Below, piece after piece: positions 5,171 to 5,344 of a stretch of 5,344 bases of DNA. The position numbers were made by a program, and so were the translations under genes. How positions within the stretch are numbered: position 1 is the first letter of the stretch; the number at the start of each line of letters is the position of its first letter. Location of the stretch: positions 1 to 5,344 of the forward strand of contig CAKSEC010000031.1 in NCBI GenBank assembly GCA_934446355.1. The letters are read 5' to 3'. Source of the DNA: an uncultured Oscillospiraceae bacterium. GTDB lineage: Bacteria > Bacillota > Clostridia > Oscillospirales > Ruminococcaceae. A model generated the notes under the pieces. It saw only the letters and a list, made by a program, of their open reading frames with translations, was not told the DNA's origin and did not search any database.

Positions 5171-5344
5171 TCAGTTTTCCGAATTTGCTTTACTTGTGGT
5201 ATCAAGAAGCTTGTTGAGGTTTTCCTCGCTGTCTATGCCGCCGAGAAGCGGCTCGCCGACTATGTTTCCGTTTTTATCGATCACATATGTGGTCGGAAAC
5301 GCCATTATTCCGAGTGAGAACTTGCCTGCGTCGCTTGCGGAATC
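5171..5344 (-). CDS. TlpA/ResA-type thioredoxin-fold protein, C-terminal part (5' end outside the window)
   Basis: The last 57 codons of a gene that enters from the right edge and stops at TGA 5173-5171. The frame is open to the edge of the window, so the protein continues beyond it. The visible part reads SLGIMAFPTTYVIDKNGNIV, which contains the cis-proline loop (FPTTY) and the following strand-turn-strand of thioredoxin-like folds. LLGGIDSEENLNKLL follows, the last helix of TlpA-type proteins, then a short polar tail. The WCxxC active site would lie upstream and cannot be checked. TlpA/ResA proteins are membrane-tethered or exported thiol-disulfide oxidoreductases; which role applies here is unknown. 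The gene converges on the lipoprotein set and probably ends at the terminator at 5034-5068, so it is not co-transcribed with that set. Confidence 0.85.
   Translation of the reverse strand, partial: DSASDAGKFSLGIMAFPTTYVIDKNGNIVGEPLLGGIDSEENLNKLLDTTSKANSEN

Noticed and set aside
5096..5317. 73-codon plus-strand frame at the right edge
   Set aside because: It is antisense to the thioredoxin-fold gene, whose FPTTYVIDKNG motif fixes the coding strand as minus.

Overview
The window reads like a piece of chromosome from a gut or rumen Firmicute, most likely Oscillospiraceae (Ruminococcus-like). The grounds are strong AAGGAG/GAGGTG ribosome binding sites, moderate GC with AT-rich intergenic DNA, small lipoprotein genes of families typical of that group, a clostridial-type large serine recombinase relic and a palindrome-rich intergenic element. 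The genus is an inference; no marker gene is present.

Layout. (1) 1-868, minus strand: the eroded end of a former mobile element. It holds a large serine recombinase reduced to about 168 codons by two internal deletions and one stop, preceded by a small overlapping ORF that also carries a stop. (2) 869-1563, no gene: an AT-rich segment with two well-spaced sigma-A-like promoters reading to the right, then a 324-bp MITE-like element (1053-1376) with 18-bp terminal inverted repeats and TTAA on both sides, then about 190 bp of leader before the next gene. (3) 1564-4907, plus strand: four co-directional genes. Two encode predicted secreted lipoproteins (289 aa with an internally duplicated domain; 428 aa with a putative C-terminal beta-rich domain). 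They are followed by a 193-aa DUF6935-like protein and a 135-aa small lipocalin-like protein, each with a clear Shine-Dalgarno site. (4) 5034-5068: a 10-bp perfect hairpin with T-rich flanks on both strands, a likely bidirectional terminator. (5) 5171-5344, minus strand: the C-terminal 57 residues of a TlpA/ResA-type thioredoxin-fold protein that enters from the right edge and converges on the four-gene set.

How the parts may work together. The four plus-strand genes share orientation and a single downstream terminator. The gaps between them are 114, 31 and 52 nt, so they could form one transcription unit, with the 2-3-4 part most tightly packed. None has an assigned biochemical function; two are predicted to sit outside the membrane and two in the cytoplasm. 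The MITE-like element lies between the best promoters and the first gene, so it may form part of a structured 5' leader. I see no rRNA, tRNA, CRISPR array, toxin-antitoxin pair or defence system. The most interesting items are the MITE with its nested hairpin module and the set of uncharacterised lipoprotein and DUF genes.
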